Below, one piece after another: positions 23,701-34,374 of a stretch of 64,000 nucleotides of DNA (its first letter is position 1; each line of letters starts with the position of its first letter). The stretch is from Epiperipatus broadwayi (Eukaryota > Onychophora > Udeonychophora > Euonychophora > Peripatidae). The stretch lies in NCBI GenBank assembly GCA_028023455.1, contig JAQFVV010006231.1, forward strand, positions 2,375,478 through 2,439,477, written 5' to 3'. The notes beneath the pieces were generated by a model, which worked only from the letters and a program-made list of their open reading frames with translations, was not told where the DNA came from and did not search any database. Both the position numbers and the translations under genes were made by a program.

Positions 23701-26700
23701 GTTTAATAAATAACTAAACAATATGATTTATTTATAGATAGTAGCCAAATAATTTACAGTATTTTATATTTTCTTGTTTCAAATTTCCAATAAACATTAT
23801 TTTATTGATTGACATTCTATATAAGTTTATAATTATCCCTTCTTTAATCAATATATTTTTCTTATATTTAACATAAAACAATCAATAATCCACTTTTTCA
23901 TTTTATATTAATTTAATGAGCTTCCAATTTAATAGTATTCTTCATTAGTACAAGTAAATTTCTATAAATTCTTATCCAGCTATCACTTTTAAATTTAGTA
24001 TATTTCTTGAATGATCTTATTTCTAAATTATATTTTTATTTATGTTTCATAAGCATGTATAGAAAACAGTATGCAACAAATTATAACATTCAAATTTCTC
24101 AGAAAAATGTCAGATGTAAGTCATCAAATTCTAAAAATGTTACTTATGTAAACCACTGCACTTAATATATGATCAAACATTGATCACCATGAATAAACAC
24201 CTTTTAATGCATATAAAATATAATTTCACATATCAATGACCTTAGAATGATAATTAATTTATTTAGTTACTTTTAGATTTACCTGTGCACCGAGTGCAAA
24301 TCTTGTTAAACTATACCTATGCATAAGCTAATAATAATTTATAAAGATAATTAGCCTTGAATTTTTATCTCTTATCACTATATCTGTACTACTTAACCTA
24401 TTTTACTCTTAAATAAACATATAATTCTTGGAATATTAAAAATATACTCATCTAGAAATAAAAGCTCATATATAACTGCAATTATATAATAAAGCCCACA
24501 AACATACAAGTGTAGATCATTAATGCTGATTAATGCAATCATATTTGTACTAATAAGACATTTTATACTCTTAATTTGAAATTAAGCTGATTAATAGGCA
24601 GTTTTCCCTTTCAATTCTTTGTATATTTTATACATATTTCTATATGCACATGCACATTGTACCTGAGTAATATATGTATCTATTGCTATATAATCTTTGT
24701 TTTTTTACGTTATTTATGTTAATCTAGCTAAATCTTAAGATTATACTTAGATCTAAATATTCTTATTACAAAGTTTTATTGATGATTATTTATATATATA
24801 TTAGTTGTTTATATTTAAAAAAAAATCCATAATGTATTTTTTTTTTAAAAAAATATTGATCATAATAGTAAATGATTTGTCTTCAAAACTCTCTTAAACT
24901 AAGCTTAAATATCATAATAAATTAAATTATAGTGCAAATCAAGTTCTATCTTTAAATTAGTTATAAAACAAATTACCTGCTTCTCCATTCACATATGTAC
25001 ACGTTACATTCACCAATAACAGTAATTTGAAAATAAAGTAATACATACATGATTAATTAATAATATTAATTACACAAAATATATACATTTATGAGATCAG
25101 AGCAAAATATTTTACTTCTTAAAAATAATATATTTCAATTTTTGCCAAAATAATATTAATAAATTACAAAAGATTTTTCTAAAAATAATTAAAACAATAT
25201 TTGAATTTAAACAACTTATGCCATGTATCATTAGTGAAACATATTTTTCTCTTTTGGACAAAATATCTCGCATATCTTCTTATGTTGTTTAAGAATTTCC
25301 CTGATAGATTTATATGTATACATTATTAATATAAGATTTGAATACTACCTAGCATTAATAAAATTGTCCATACTGATTTTAATTGTCCTTTTTGTAGCTT
25401 AGAATTTTTCTTATTAGACGTTCTAGAATAAGAATTTATTAATAAATCATAACTGGATTTATTCTAACTGCAAAACAGTTCCTTTTGGGATAACATTTTC
25501 ATATTGAAAATAATGAACTCCAAGGTAGATTGGTGGAGTTCCAATCTTTTAGCTGATGAAAGTTATGTTACACTCCTATAGTATTCAAAATTTAATTCTC
25601 TCAAAGACACACACACCTCATACATTTCTATGTTTTGTGACCTCACTTGTTTTTTCTTTATCAATTCTTGAATCAACTCAATTACATTTAATTTTAAAAA
25701 TGTTCTTATAATTATCTTCTTAACTAAATTTTTTTTTTTTTTTGGAATACAAACTACAGATCATAGTTTTATTTTTTTTTTAAAAAAAAGCATTATTGTC
25801 TACCACTATTATACAATAATGATCTATTTTCTAATTAATCTATTTAATTTACTTATGTTGTTTTTTTAATCATGTAACAGTTTATTGAAGAATCACTTCT
25901 ACAATTATATCATTCAATATATTCTTTTTATTTTTAAGTCTTTCATTTATTGATAACAAAATTAACAAATTACAATATTTTTTGCATGAAATATTATTTT
26001 GGGAAGTCCCCGTTTTGCAGTATTTTAAAGCTATTTTTCCCCCTTTTTTACACTGCTTCATAACTACTTGTAACCAAACCTCCCATGTGTGAGATTACAT
26101 GACTACTATGATATAGTTATAAAATATCTATTTCAATCAATAATTTTAAAGAAACTAATTTGATTATATCTATATTATTTATTTCTATAAAAGTAATCTT
26201 TTTATAAAATATTTCAATTATTGGGAATATGATATTTTGTCATAAATAGTGATGGTTTTAAGTATTGATTACTATATAGTGAACTCTTTTGGAAAGTAAA
26301 ATTTGATAGAAATTAAAAAGGTCAGCTTGTAATAAATATGGACACATTTTTGTTTCAGTTATAAGTTTGTATAATTATCACAAAACCTATCTCTAACTTT
26401 TTTCATTTTTCTCCCCTCTTCTGGAATTGGATTGGTCTTATTAATTATGATGATTTAAGTGGTTTTTTAATATGTAAGTTCTGGATAAATGTTGTGATTG
26501 AAATTAAGTTTATTGCTTTCTTAACATATGATTTGTCAAAGCAAAAGCAGAAAATATTAATATAATTATCATTTAATTTTCTGTTTGCAATTGTAGCTTG
26601 TTGGTATTCATTCTTTGCATTGTCTTTAAAATCTTAATTCACTATACAAATTCTGAATGTAATGTTGAAATAATATGTAATAAAGTTTTGTAAAGCAATA

Positions 26701-26764
26701 ATGAACCTCACTGAAGGTTGATCATATAGTGCTGCCTCTTTGTAGTATTGGAGTCTCTTTTGAG
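20784..26764. other. Long AT-rich region with no recognised gene or element
   Basis: I found no exon-like block, RT-like fragment or matching repeat here. The longest frame (20850-21167, +, 105 codons) is rich in I, F, L and Y, as expected from AT-rich DNA, and has no domain signature. There is a T(n)A(n) palindrome near 24830-24850 and another near 25770-25788. This is probably intron or intergenic DNA with decayed insertions. Confidence 0.4.
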
Positions 26765-27045
26765 CACAAAATAATTTTGAAAAGTAAAATACTTACTATA
26801 AATAGTCAAAATAAGAGTCATAGATCACATGACCCTATACTCTTAAGCTTGTAAGTTATAATCAATGAGGATTGCCAATTCCTCAACAAGCTTTGTGATA
26901 AATGCTTAGCTAGAGAAAGCATTTAAAATATCTCTGTTAGGATCCCCCCCCAAACCTCTTACCATGTGTTTAGGCTCTGGTACTCCTCAGAGAGGTGCTA
27001 GGATAGGTTCAGACACTAGATCTAAAAACACTTTTTATAAGCTTG
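26765..27045 (-). repeat. Dispersed repeat family X, copy 1
   Basis: On the minus strand it contains TTTTTAGATCTAGTGTCTGAA, CTATCCTAGCAC, a C-run and then ACAAAGCTTGTTGAGG and CCTCATTGATTATAAC. These match in the same order TTTTTAGATCTAATATCTGAA, ATATCCTAGTGC, CAAAAAGCTTGTTAAG and CTCATTATATAAC at 51930-52070 (+). It is relatively G+C-rich and has no open frame. The class is unknown. Confidence 0.6.
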
Positions 27046-27390
27046 AATAACCATTGCTTATTAAGTCTGGTTTATTTATATTGTCAGACTATTTTTTAAT
27101 ATATCTTTTGCCAGTGAAAAATCATGAACTTGGATTTTGTGTATCTGGATTTGTATCTAATGCATTTTTTATTTAACAGCTATTTTTTATTTTTATTTTT
27201 ACTATCAAAATATCAGCCAATAATTTTAGTAAACTGAATATGTAATAATTATAATTTTTTCAAATTTGTATATTTCATAAAAAAAATGTTCCTATGGAGT
27301 TTAAAACATTTAAATATTAATCTTTTAGATAATCTTTATAAGCTTGCATGTCATAATTATTTAATTTTAATAAATAAATAAAAATTCTAA

Positions 27391-27462
27391 ATAGACGAGC
27401 AGTTAACTCAATAGTAGAGTAGTTTTATGATGAGCAAAAATTCTTAGTTTAATTATTTATTG
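27391..27462 (+). repeat. Degenerate tRNA-like SINE head
   Basis: GAGCAGTTAACTCAATAGTAGAGTAG resembles a tRNA D-arm/A box, and the downstream TTAGTTTAATTATT is a weak B box. The arms no longer pair well, so this is a decayed tRNA-derived repeat rather than a tRNA gene. Confidence 0.35.
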
Positions 27463-27642
27463 GTTTAAAGAAAGGTTAATGTTAGAATCTTCAATACACA
27501 TACTTATATTCCAACATTTACCTCTTGCACTCAATCATCACTCTTTTAAAAAAAATTCAAATAATAATATTTTCTTCAGTGGATTTTCTAATATTTTCTA
27601 TAAAAATACAAACATAGATATAACTAACTATACACTACATTA

Positions 27643-27757
27643 GTCAAGCATTGGTGGTCGAGTGGTCAACACAGCTGCCTTACAAGCAGTTGTCCCAGGT
27701 TTGCGGGTTCGCTTCCTGGCCGATGCTTTGACACATGAAAAAAAAAAGAAAAAAAAA
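27643..27757 (+). mobile_element. Minimal tRNA-derived SINE with target-site duplication
   Basis: Bases 27648-27726 fold as a tRNA: a 7-bp acceptor (GCATTGG/CCGATGC), a D-arm of Ser/Leu style (TGGTCGAGTGGTCAA), a 5-bp anticodon stem (GCTGC/GCAGT) around loop CTTACAA, an extended variable region and a T-arm with GGGTTCGCTTCC. Only TTTGACACATG and an A-rich tail follow. The unit is flanked by AACTATACACTACATTA (27626-27642) and AACTATACACTAGATTA (27758-27774), 16 of 17 identical, which shows retroposition. Copies lie at 34270-34374 and 53292-53393. Confidence 0.85.
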
Positions 27758-28336
27758 AACTATACACTAGATTACAGAATTGTTGCATAAAAAATAATCA
27801 TCTACAAATATGATAAATCTCATTTATTATTCAAAAATAATATTATAGAGTTTGGGATGCTTCTTTAACTATCATCTTTTTAAAAGTGTTCATTGTAAGC
27901 TAGTTATCACTGAAATGACACATTTTAAAAAAATTAATTTTGCACCTTTTTTTCCTATGATTTTTAGATTAAAGTATTTTTCTTTATATATTTCATAGGA
28001 AATTCCTTTATGCATCCACTGCTTTTATTTATTTCTAGTGTATTGTAATGTGCGCATTCTTGAAATATTTGAACATTTTATTTCATACATAAATATTGAT
28101 ATATTTTTCTTTTAAAATAAATTTGACAGCAAGTTGAATAAATTTTGTTGGTATTGTTCCTCTTCTTTAAATTATTATAATGAAGTTCATTATTCATTTG
28201 TGCACTGATTTATTACTTATATAGCTTTCATTTTTAGTTAGTTTACTTTTAAGAGATCATTTCACGTATGACAATTAAAAATTAACTGTGATAAAACACA
28301 GTTGCTGAAGCTTTAAATATAAAATTATAACAATAA

Positions 28337-28380
28337 AGCTGAGCGCTTTCGGGGGACTTAAGCCTCCATAATCATAGCTC
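28337..28380 (-). other. Conserved hairpin element in a Penelope 3' tail, copy 2
   Basis: On the minus strand: GAGCTATGATTATGGAGG, CTTAAGT, CCCCC, then GAAAGCGCTCAGCT. It is the exact inverted counterpart of the copy at 31074-31117. Confidence 0.8.
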
Positions 28381-28593
28381 AATACAAAACAAATACAAAA
28401 ATATAAACACTTATTCACAAGCAAAATGCGTATCTCAAATAAGATGTAAACTAACTCTAAATAAATAAATAAAATACAATATAAATAAATAAATATTATA
28501 AAGTCCATATTTTAGAAATATTAAAACAAGAATCCTTTCTATTAATAGCATTAGGATTACCAGCTATAAAACAAGCTTCTTTAACCTTACGCT

Positions 28594-28863
28594 TTACGTC
28601 ATTCTCTCCGTACATACTAATTTTGCCTCTACTGGTTGACATAAGTGTCCAGCCTTATTTTCATGTTCCACAAACACTGAATTTCCCAAAAATTTAGTTT
28701 TAGTACGATGATATAAATATTTATGCTGTGACACTCTATTTAAAATATTGGTTTTAGTTTCACCATAATAAATAGAACCACAATCTTTATGAGGACAAGA
28801 AACACTATAAACCACATGCTGAGTTAAGTTAGATTCAATTTTAAATTTTGAATTGTTAATCAA
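28594..28863 (-). pseudogene. PLE-2 GIY-YIG endonuclease fragment
   Basis: The frame gives CPHKDCGSIYYGETKTNILNR followed by VSQHKYLYHR and an H-x-C-type segment AGHLCQPVEAKLVCTER. This parallels the PLE-1 domain (CPNNYCKGTYYGESRASLATR and AQHKYSYNR). IYYGE holds the two GIY-YIG tyrosines. The domain is nearly complete but is separated from the RT by frameshifts, and the C-terminal helix runs into a different frame. The same segment is repeated on the plus strand in the right arm with more indels. Confidence 0.85.
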
Positions 28864-29227
28864 TCTATTAGTATTTGGAGGTGAATGAAAAATTACTTGA
28901 AATCTGGAGATAACTTATTAATTAACTGTTTTGCAATAGAATGAATAAATGGTAAAACTATACGAGGTTTTTCAATCTTGTCAGGTTTAAACTGCAAATT
29001 ATGTAAAAATTTTACAACTCTATTGTTATTTGAACGTTTATGCCAAGTTTGACTAAGTCCTCAATAAAACAAATAAGTTTTCTCCTATGGCTCAAATTTC
29101 AAAGATGTGGTTTCTATATAAAAATGAATTCAAAGATGAACTGTGCACTTGGGAGAGTATGAATGTGGATGAATTAAACCCTAACTCAATAGTTTCACAA
29201 ACATAGTAGTCCAAATGATCCTCTGTT

Positions 29228-29428
29228 CTATGCACAATAATATCTAAATATTTCACTTCCTGTAATGCCTTCCCAATTTATCGTAAGATTTAAACTGGTA
29301 GCCTCATGAATACTACTTTGAATCTCCAAAATGATATTTTCAGGAGCCACAATAAATATATCATCTACATATCTAGTGTAGATAATATCTGGTACAGAGT
29401 TAATAAATGTAGGAATAATACTATTCAA
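29228..29428 (-). pseudogene. PLE-2 RT motif C fragment
   Basis: A 66-codon piece carries YTRYVDDIFIVAPENII followed by a thumb-like stretch ending at a stop. RYVDD is the Penelope RT active-site motif and matches RYVDDLFIAATPEII of PLE-1. Motif B (PMGLP followed by SGILS) is just upstream near 29430-29480, broken by a one-base shift. Upstream palm motifs are too degraded to place. Confidence 0.8.
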
Positions 29429-29770
29429 AATGTCTAAACTATACTAGAAAGAATTCCACTAAGGAAGTCCCATAGGCCAACCATTCATCATTTGAAAAAA
29501 GATCTTTAAATGTAGCCCTAAATTTCATCAGCCAATCAAAATCCAACAATAAAGTCACTTTATTAGATGGAAAGCTTTATCAAGTAAAGATAACTTGACT
29601 ATACTATTGACTGCTTACGATCAATGGACCCATATAATTCCATAACATCCAGCGCTGCCGATTTAAAATTAGAATTAATTTTAGCATCTTTAATAACATC
29701 AATAAATTTAAACGATGAATTGACTGTAAAAACCCAAAACCTATAGCTCAATAAACGATTAATCAAAGAA

Positions 29771-29887
29771 GTTCAAATAATGTACACTACCAAATCCATC
29801 ATTAACGTAAACCTATCTCGTTTATGTAATTACTGAGATTCTACTTTAAACTTTTTAATTTTAACCTTCTTAAGTTTTCTTTTTTTA
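29771..29887. other. Central spacer of the Penelope palindrome
   Basis: About 117 bases separate the inner ends of the two arms. The sequence is AT-rich and has no recognised feature. Confidence 0.5.
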
Positions 29888-31181
29888 ACTGTTTGATTAA
29901 TCGTTGTTGTGCTATAGGTTTTGGGTTGTTTCATCCCGTTTATTTTTGTGTTATTAGGTAATAATCTTTTTAATGCCTTTATGTTATTATTATTTTTATA
30001 GTCTTTCTTTCTTATAATATCTATAGTTGCTTTTGTTTTTCCTGATATTGGCTCTTTAAGTTCTTGTTTTCAAAGATGAATGGTTCCTATGCTTCTCTTA
30101 GTGGAATTCTTTCTAGTATAGTTTTGCCATTTTGACGTGTTTTTCCTACATTTATTAACCTGTCCAGATATTATCTCACTAGATATGTAGATGTATATTT
30201 TTGTGGCTCCTGAAAATATATTTTGGAGTTCAAAGTAGTATTCATGATCCATTTAAATCTTACGATAAAGAAGTGTACAAAGTGAAATATTTAGATATTA
30301 TGTGCTAAAGGTTTTGGCTCCTATGTTTGTGAACCTTTGAAGTTAGGGGTTTAATCATCCACTTCATATTCCCAATAATCATCTTTGTTCTTTTATATAG
30401 AATCTTTGAAGACTAGAAAGAAATCTTTTGTTTTATTGAGGCTTAGTAAACTTGGCAAAACGTTCAATTATTAAAATAGGTTGTAAAATTTTACTAATTT
30501 GCTTTAACCTGACAAGTGAAAAACCGTATATTTTACTTTATTATTCTATTAAAACAGTTAATTAATAAGTTATCTCCAGTTCAAGTAATTTTTCATTTAA
30601 ATTAATAATTGATTAAAATAAAATTTAAAATTGAATCTAACTTAACAGAGTGGTTTATAGTGTTTCTTGTCTCATAAAGATTGTGGTTCTATTTATTATG
30701 GTGAAACTAAAACAATATTTTAAATAGAGTGTCACAGCATAAATATTTATATCATCGTACTAAAACTAAATTTTTGGGAATTAGTGTTTGTGGAACATGA
30801 AAATAAGGCTGACACTTATGTCAAAGTAGAGAAAATTAGTATGTACGGAGAAGAATGACGTAAAGGTAAGGTTAAAGAAGTTGTTTTATAGTGGTAATCC
30901 TAATGCTATTAATAGAAAGGATTCTTGTTTTAATATTTTTAAAATATGGACTTTATAATATTTATTTATTTATATTGTATTTTATTTATTTATTTAGAGT
31001 TAGTTTACATCTTATTTGAGATACGCATTTTGCTTGTGAATAAGTGTTTATATTTTTGTATTTGTTTTGTATTGAGCTATGATTATGGAGGCTTAAGTCC
31101 CCCGAAAGCGCTCAGCTTTATTGTTATAATTTTATATTTAAAGCTTCAGCAACTGTGTTTTATCACAGTTAATTTTTAATT
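29888..31181 (+). mobile_element. Penelope-like element PLE-3, right arm of the palindrome
   Basis: The inverted counterpart of PLE-2. It includes an SGILSS motif B remnant near 30105-30120, a GIY-YIG segment near 30665-30770 (VSQHKYLYHRTKTKFLG survives in one frame) and the 3' tail ending at 31181. Compared with PLE-2 it has lost single bases at many places (for example AAAGCGTAAGG in PLE-2 versus AAAGGTAAGG here) and is about 200 bases shorter. No domain is open. The outer 230 bases match PLE-2 exactly, while the inner part is clearly more different. Confidence 0.82.
31074..31117 (+). other. Conserved hairpin element in a Penelope 3' tail, copy 3
   Basis: Reads GAGCTATGATTATGGAGG, CTTAAGT, CCCCC, then GAAAGCGCTCAGCT on the plus strand. 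It is the same as copy 2 in inverted orientation. Confidence 0.8.
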
Positions 31182-33016
31182 TATTGATTTTTGTTGAAGT
31201 ATATACATACATTCTTTTCAGTATGACAATTGTATAAGTTTATTGTTTCTAAAACAAAAACAATAATGATAAATTTCTTTCATCATGAGAATAGAAATCT
31301 TTTTTGGTTCGTTTATAATCTAACGCTTCATTTCCAATGCTATAAATACTATTAATAAAATAATATAATTTTGGATTTCAAAAGTAAAGGCTTTAAAAAT
31401 AAAATACTATTTTAAAGTTTATAGAAAATTTTCTGATCTCTTTATTCTTTACCAAAAAGCAAAAACAAACAAAATTTTTTTAGCTTTTTGGACATTAACT
31501 AATCAAATTCTTTGATTTTTCAGCAAATGATATTTTCTTTAAATGATTGATTGTACTAAATTATTGAATAAAAAGAATGGAGATTTAACCTAAAGTTGTA
31601 TGTGCATGTACAAATATATCTTCTACTTTATAGACACACATACACAAAATAAAGGAGCATGTTAAGTAGCTAAAATATTGAGAAATATGAGACAAATTAG
31701 AAAATTAAAAGAAATAATTGTTTATTGTTGTTTAACTATCATTTAGTTAATGTGAAAAACGTGATAATAAATTTAATATGTATATGCTTACTTGATCTTA
31801 GATAATTTTTTAATATATCTTTTTTTACTTTAATAATATATATATATCATCAGTTTTGACAGGAATATGAATGTAATACTATGCAATATCAAATATAATA
31901 TGTGTAATAAAACAAAAACTTATATTAACTTCATAAAGTTCATTAAACTAATACTAATTATACAAATAAATATTGTTATATCAGTAATCTCTGATAGCAT
32001 ATACATTTTACTTTATAATTTCTTATTTATAAAGTAGAATGTATATACTATTAAAATGGTGAACATACTATAAGCTGAATATTTTATATAATAAATTGAT
32101 TAATGAGTCTGATAAATATTTGTAACCAAGCAATTTTTTCAGATTTAAATGCATTCCTCTGTTGCCTATTATAAATTTTGAACTATTGCTCACTATAAAA
32201 TCTACTACATCGTTCTTTTTCATTATATCTGCACCAAAGATCACATTTTATTGCTAAAGATTTAAACATCTCAATATACACACATAAACAATAGTCAGAC
32301 TTTTCCATTTTTACATCTTAATTACAATCAATTTTATTTTGTAGAGATTTTTTTAAGCAATTGGTCATGGTATTTAACTATCAGTTCATCCATGCTCATA
32401 TCTCATAATAGGTGATGTTAAATAATATTCATCATAATAACACTCAATGGAATAGAAATATAACATTGTAAGAATATATTAACCTATGCAATAAGTTGAT
32501 CAATACATTTTATAAATAGTTGTAATCAAATATTTTTAACTCACTGACAAATAAGGATTACTATTAAATGCTTGTATAATGAGAGATTATTTTGGAATAT
32601 TTTATACTGAACAGCAACAACCATTGGAGGAATACAAATCTGATAAATCTAATTGGTTACAAGAATATATATTATACTTATATTTAAATATTACAGATTC
32701 AACCTGCATTTTGCCTATTCTTCTTTGTATTTAAATAGTCTTAAGGCCCTACATATGAGGGGCCAAAATGATTTATAATCAACATGGGTATGATAACAAA
32801 ATTTGCCAGAATAAGGGCTTTAAACAAGCCATCATCAAATTTTCAATGATATGGATAGGTAAAGAGTTGAAGAGTGGAGAAGATTGAGGTTTTTTCATTA
32901 AGGTTTGAAGATTTTCTCTCTTAATATAAACTAAGCATTGATTATATATATGTGTGTGTGTAGGAGATGATCCAGATCAACTAATGAGTGCTAGTTCAAC
33001 ATGAAATACATATATT
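31182..33016. other. AT-rich region, little recognised
   Basis: There is no open frame of note. Around 32700-32900 the sequence is a little more complex and includes a short GGCCCTACATATGAGGGGCC near-palindrome (32745-32764), but I could not tie it to an exon or element. Confidence 0.35.
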
Positions 33017-33123
33017 GGAGATCATTTATCTTTTTTCACATATGTGTGGTCATGTGTATTGGTTGTATAGAATAGAGTAGATGTCTGAAGGGAGCTTGAA
33101 AGTCTAGGTTCAAATCCCCTCTA
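33017..33123 (+). repeat. SINE-like repeat, copy 2
   Basis: It starts GGAGATCATTTATC and ends GAAAGTCTAGGTTCAAATCC. The terminal GGTTCAAATCC is a perfect B-box match, and AATAGAGTAGATG lies at the A-box position. It aligns along its length with 10170-10276. Confidence 0.6.
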
Positions 33124-33654
33124 TATAAGCATTTATCAAATACATATGCTGTGCATATTTCTTATTGGATGATATATCAATATTTATTATTTTTATCTAT
33201 TATAAGATATGAATATAAAAGCATTTATAATTAAATATCATATATGTATATAATTGATTTCTTAGGGGGGGAAATCTACATTCTTGAATAGAAAATCTCA
33301 CTGTAGGTGCTCTGTAGATGTTTAGGAGTTTCAAATCTTTATCTAGCAGATGAACCCAGATTTCTAATGAAACACTGTATATAATGAGAGTATTTTACAT
33401 TAAGTGATAGTTCAAGATTTATAACATATTGGATGAGTATATCACAAATCCAAAAGACTTGATATTTATACATGCTGTATTATATTATGATTAATTCCAG
33501 TTTTCATATTATTTTTTACTCAGGTGATGTGCATATATATTAAGCCATGTGATAATTATAATAGTAAATATATTAATTCTTTGACAAAGAGATTATATAA
33601 AACAAAAGTCTATAATTCAATTCTAGCACTATAAAAGCATAAACACAAAGCTAA

Positions 33655-33865
33655 TATTTAATATCTTTTATTAAACCATAGGCTGAACGCTTTCAAAAGT
33701 CATGGCTCTCATCATCATAGCTCTTTGTGAACAAATGCATGTCATATGTAGTATATCCAGTTGTACTCTAATGTAAATGTTTGCAGACTTGCATACAAAT
33801 AAAGACATTACAAATGACTTATTCAGAACATTACAATTGTTAAGACAATTAATAATCAAGTATGC
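33655..33865 (-). mobile_element. Solo Penelope 3' end
   Basis: Only the non-coding 3' tail of a Penelope-like element can be recognised, through the structured element at 33681-33724. Neighbouring sequence on the minus-strand 5' side has no recognisable GIY-YIG text. The element was either severely truncated on insertion or has decayed. Confidence 0.55.
33681..33724 (-). other. Conserved hairpin element in a Penelope 3' tail, copy 4
   Basis: On the minus strand: AGAGCTATGATGATGAGAG, CCATGA, CTTTT, then GAAAGCGTTCAGCC. The stem GAGAG/CTTTT is kept through G-U and A-U pairs, although its bases differ from the other copies. Confidence 0.75.
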
Positions 33866-34269
33866 ATAATAAAGAGAAAATAGAAAGTTTCATTCTTTAA
33901 ATTATTTAAAAGATTGTGTTTAGGATTAGTGAGATATTTATTAATTTGAAGTGTCTGTAATATCCATTTATTTATTGAATGAATATATTATATCAGTTCA
34001 TTTTTTCTAAACATGCAAACGTATATCAACCAGCCTTTGAAATATAAATTATTTTTTATATAATGATTTATGGGTTTTTTTTGAGAGATAATTTTAATAT
34101 ACAATTTACACACACTCACACACGCACATATATGTTTATAATATTACAATCCAATTTACAATTGCTAAATTTTTTTGTTGCTCACTCATTTGACAAATGG
34201 GTAATTGCAAGAAATTTAGCATTTGTAAAAATGAGTTTTAGTAATTTGCCAAATATAAATATTAAATTT

Positions 34270-34374
34270 GTCAAGCATTGGTGGTCAAGTTGTCAGCACA
34301 GCTGCCTTACAAGCAGTTGTCCCGGTTTGCGGGTTCGCTTCCCGGCCGATGCCTTGACACATGGAAAAAAAAAA
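34270..34374 (+). mobile_element. Minimal tRNA-derived SINE, copy 2
   Basis: It nearly matches 27643-27757. The acceptor arms GCATTGG (34275) and CCGATGC (ending 34352) pair, the anticodon stem-loop is identical, and the T-arm has GCGGGTTCGCTTCCCGG with a better stem than copy 1. A TTGACACATGG linker and an A-run follow. No target-site duplication was evident. Confidence 0.82.

Larger units (their letters stand above)
28273..29770 (-). mobile_element. Penelope-like element PLE-2, left arm of a palindrome
   Basis: A Penelope-like copy on the minus strand: RT fragments with a WPMGLP-like motif B and RYVDDIFIVAP (motif C), the GIY-YIG domain, then a 3' tail with the structured element at 28337-28380. 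The first 230 bases or so of its 3' end are repeated identically in inverted orientation at 30946-31181. The match continues inward with indels to a sequence around 29735-29770 that pairs with 29888-29930. The RT part is frameshifted near motif B and between motif C and the endonuclease. Confidence 0.85.

Noticed and set aside
26925-27040. Possible coding exon (GC-rich patch with AG and GT sites)
   Set aside because: All three frames contain stops within 40 bases on the likely strand, and the patch matches a second copy at 51.9 kb, so it is a repeat.
27648-27726. Functional tRNA gene
   Set aside because: The cloverleaf is good, but a target-site duplication, an A-rich tail and two further dispersed copies with the same linker show a retroposed SINE.
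28275-28508. 77-codon hydrophobic frame, identical at 30946-31179
   Set aside because: The identity comes from the Penelope palindrome's non-coding 3' ends, not from two genes; the frame covers the structured element and AT-rich tail.
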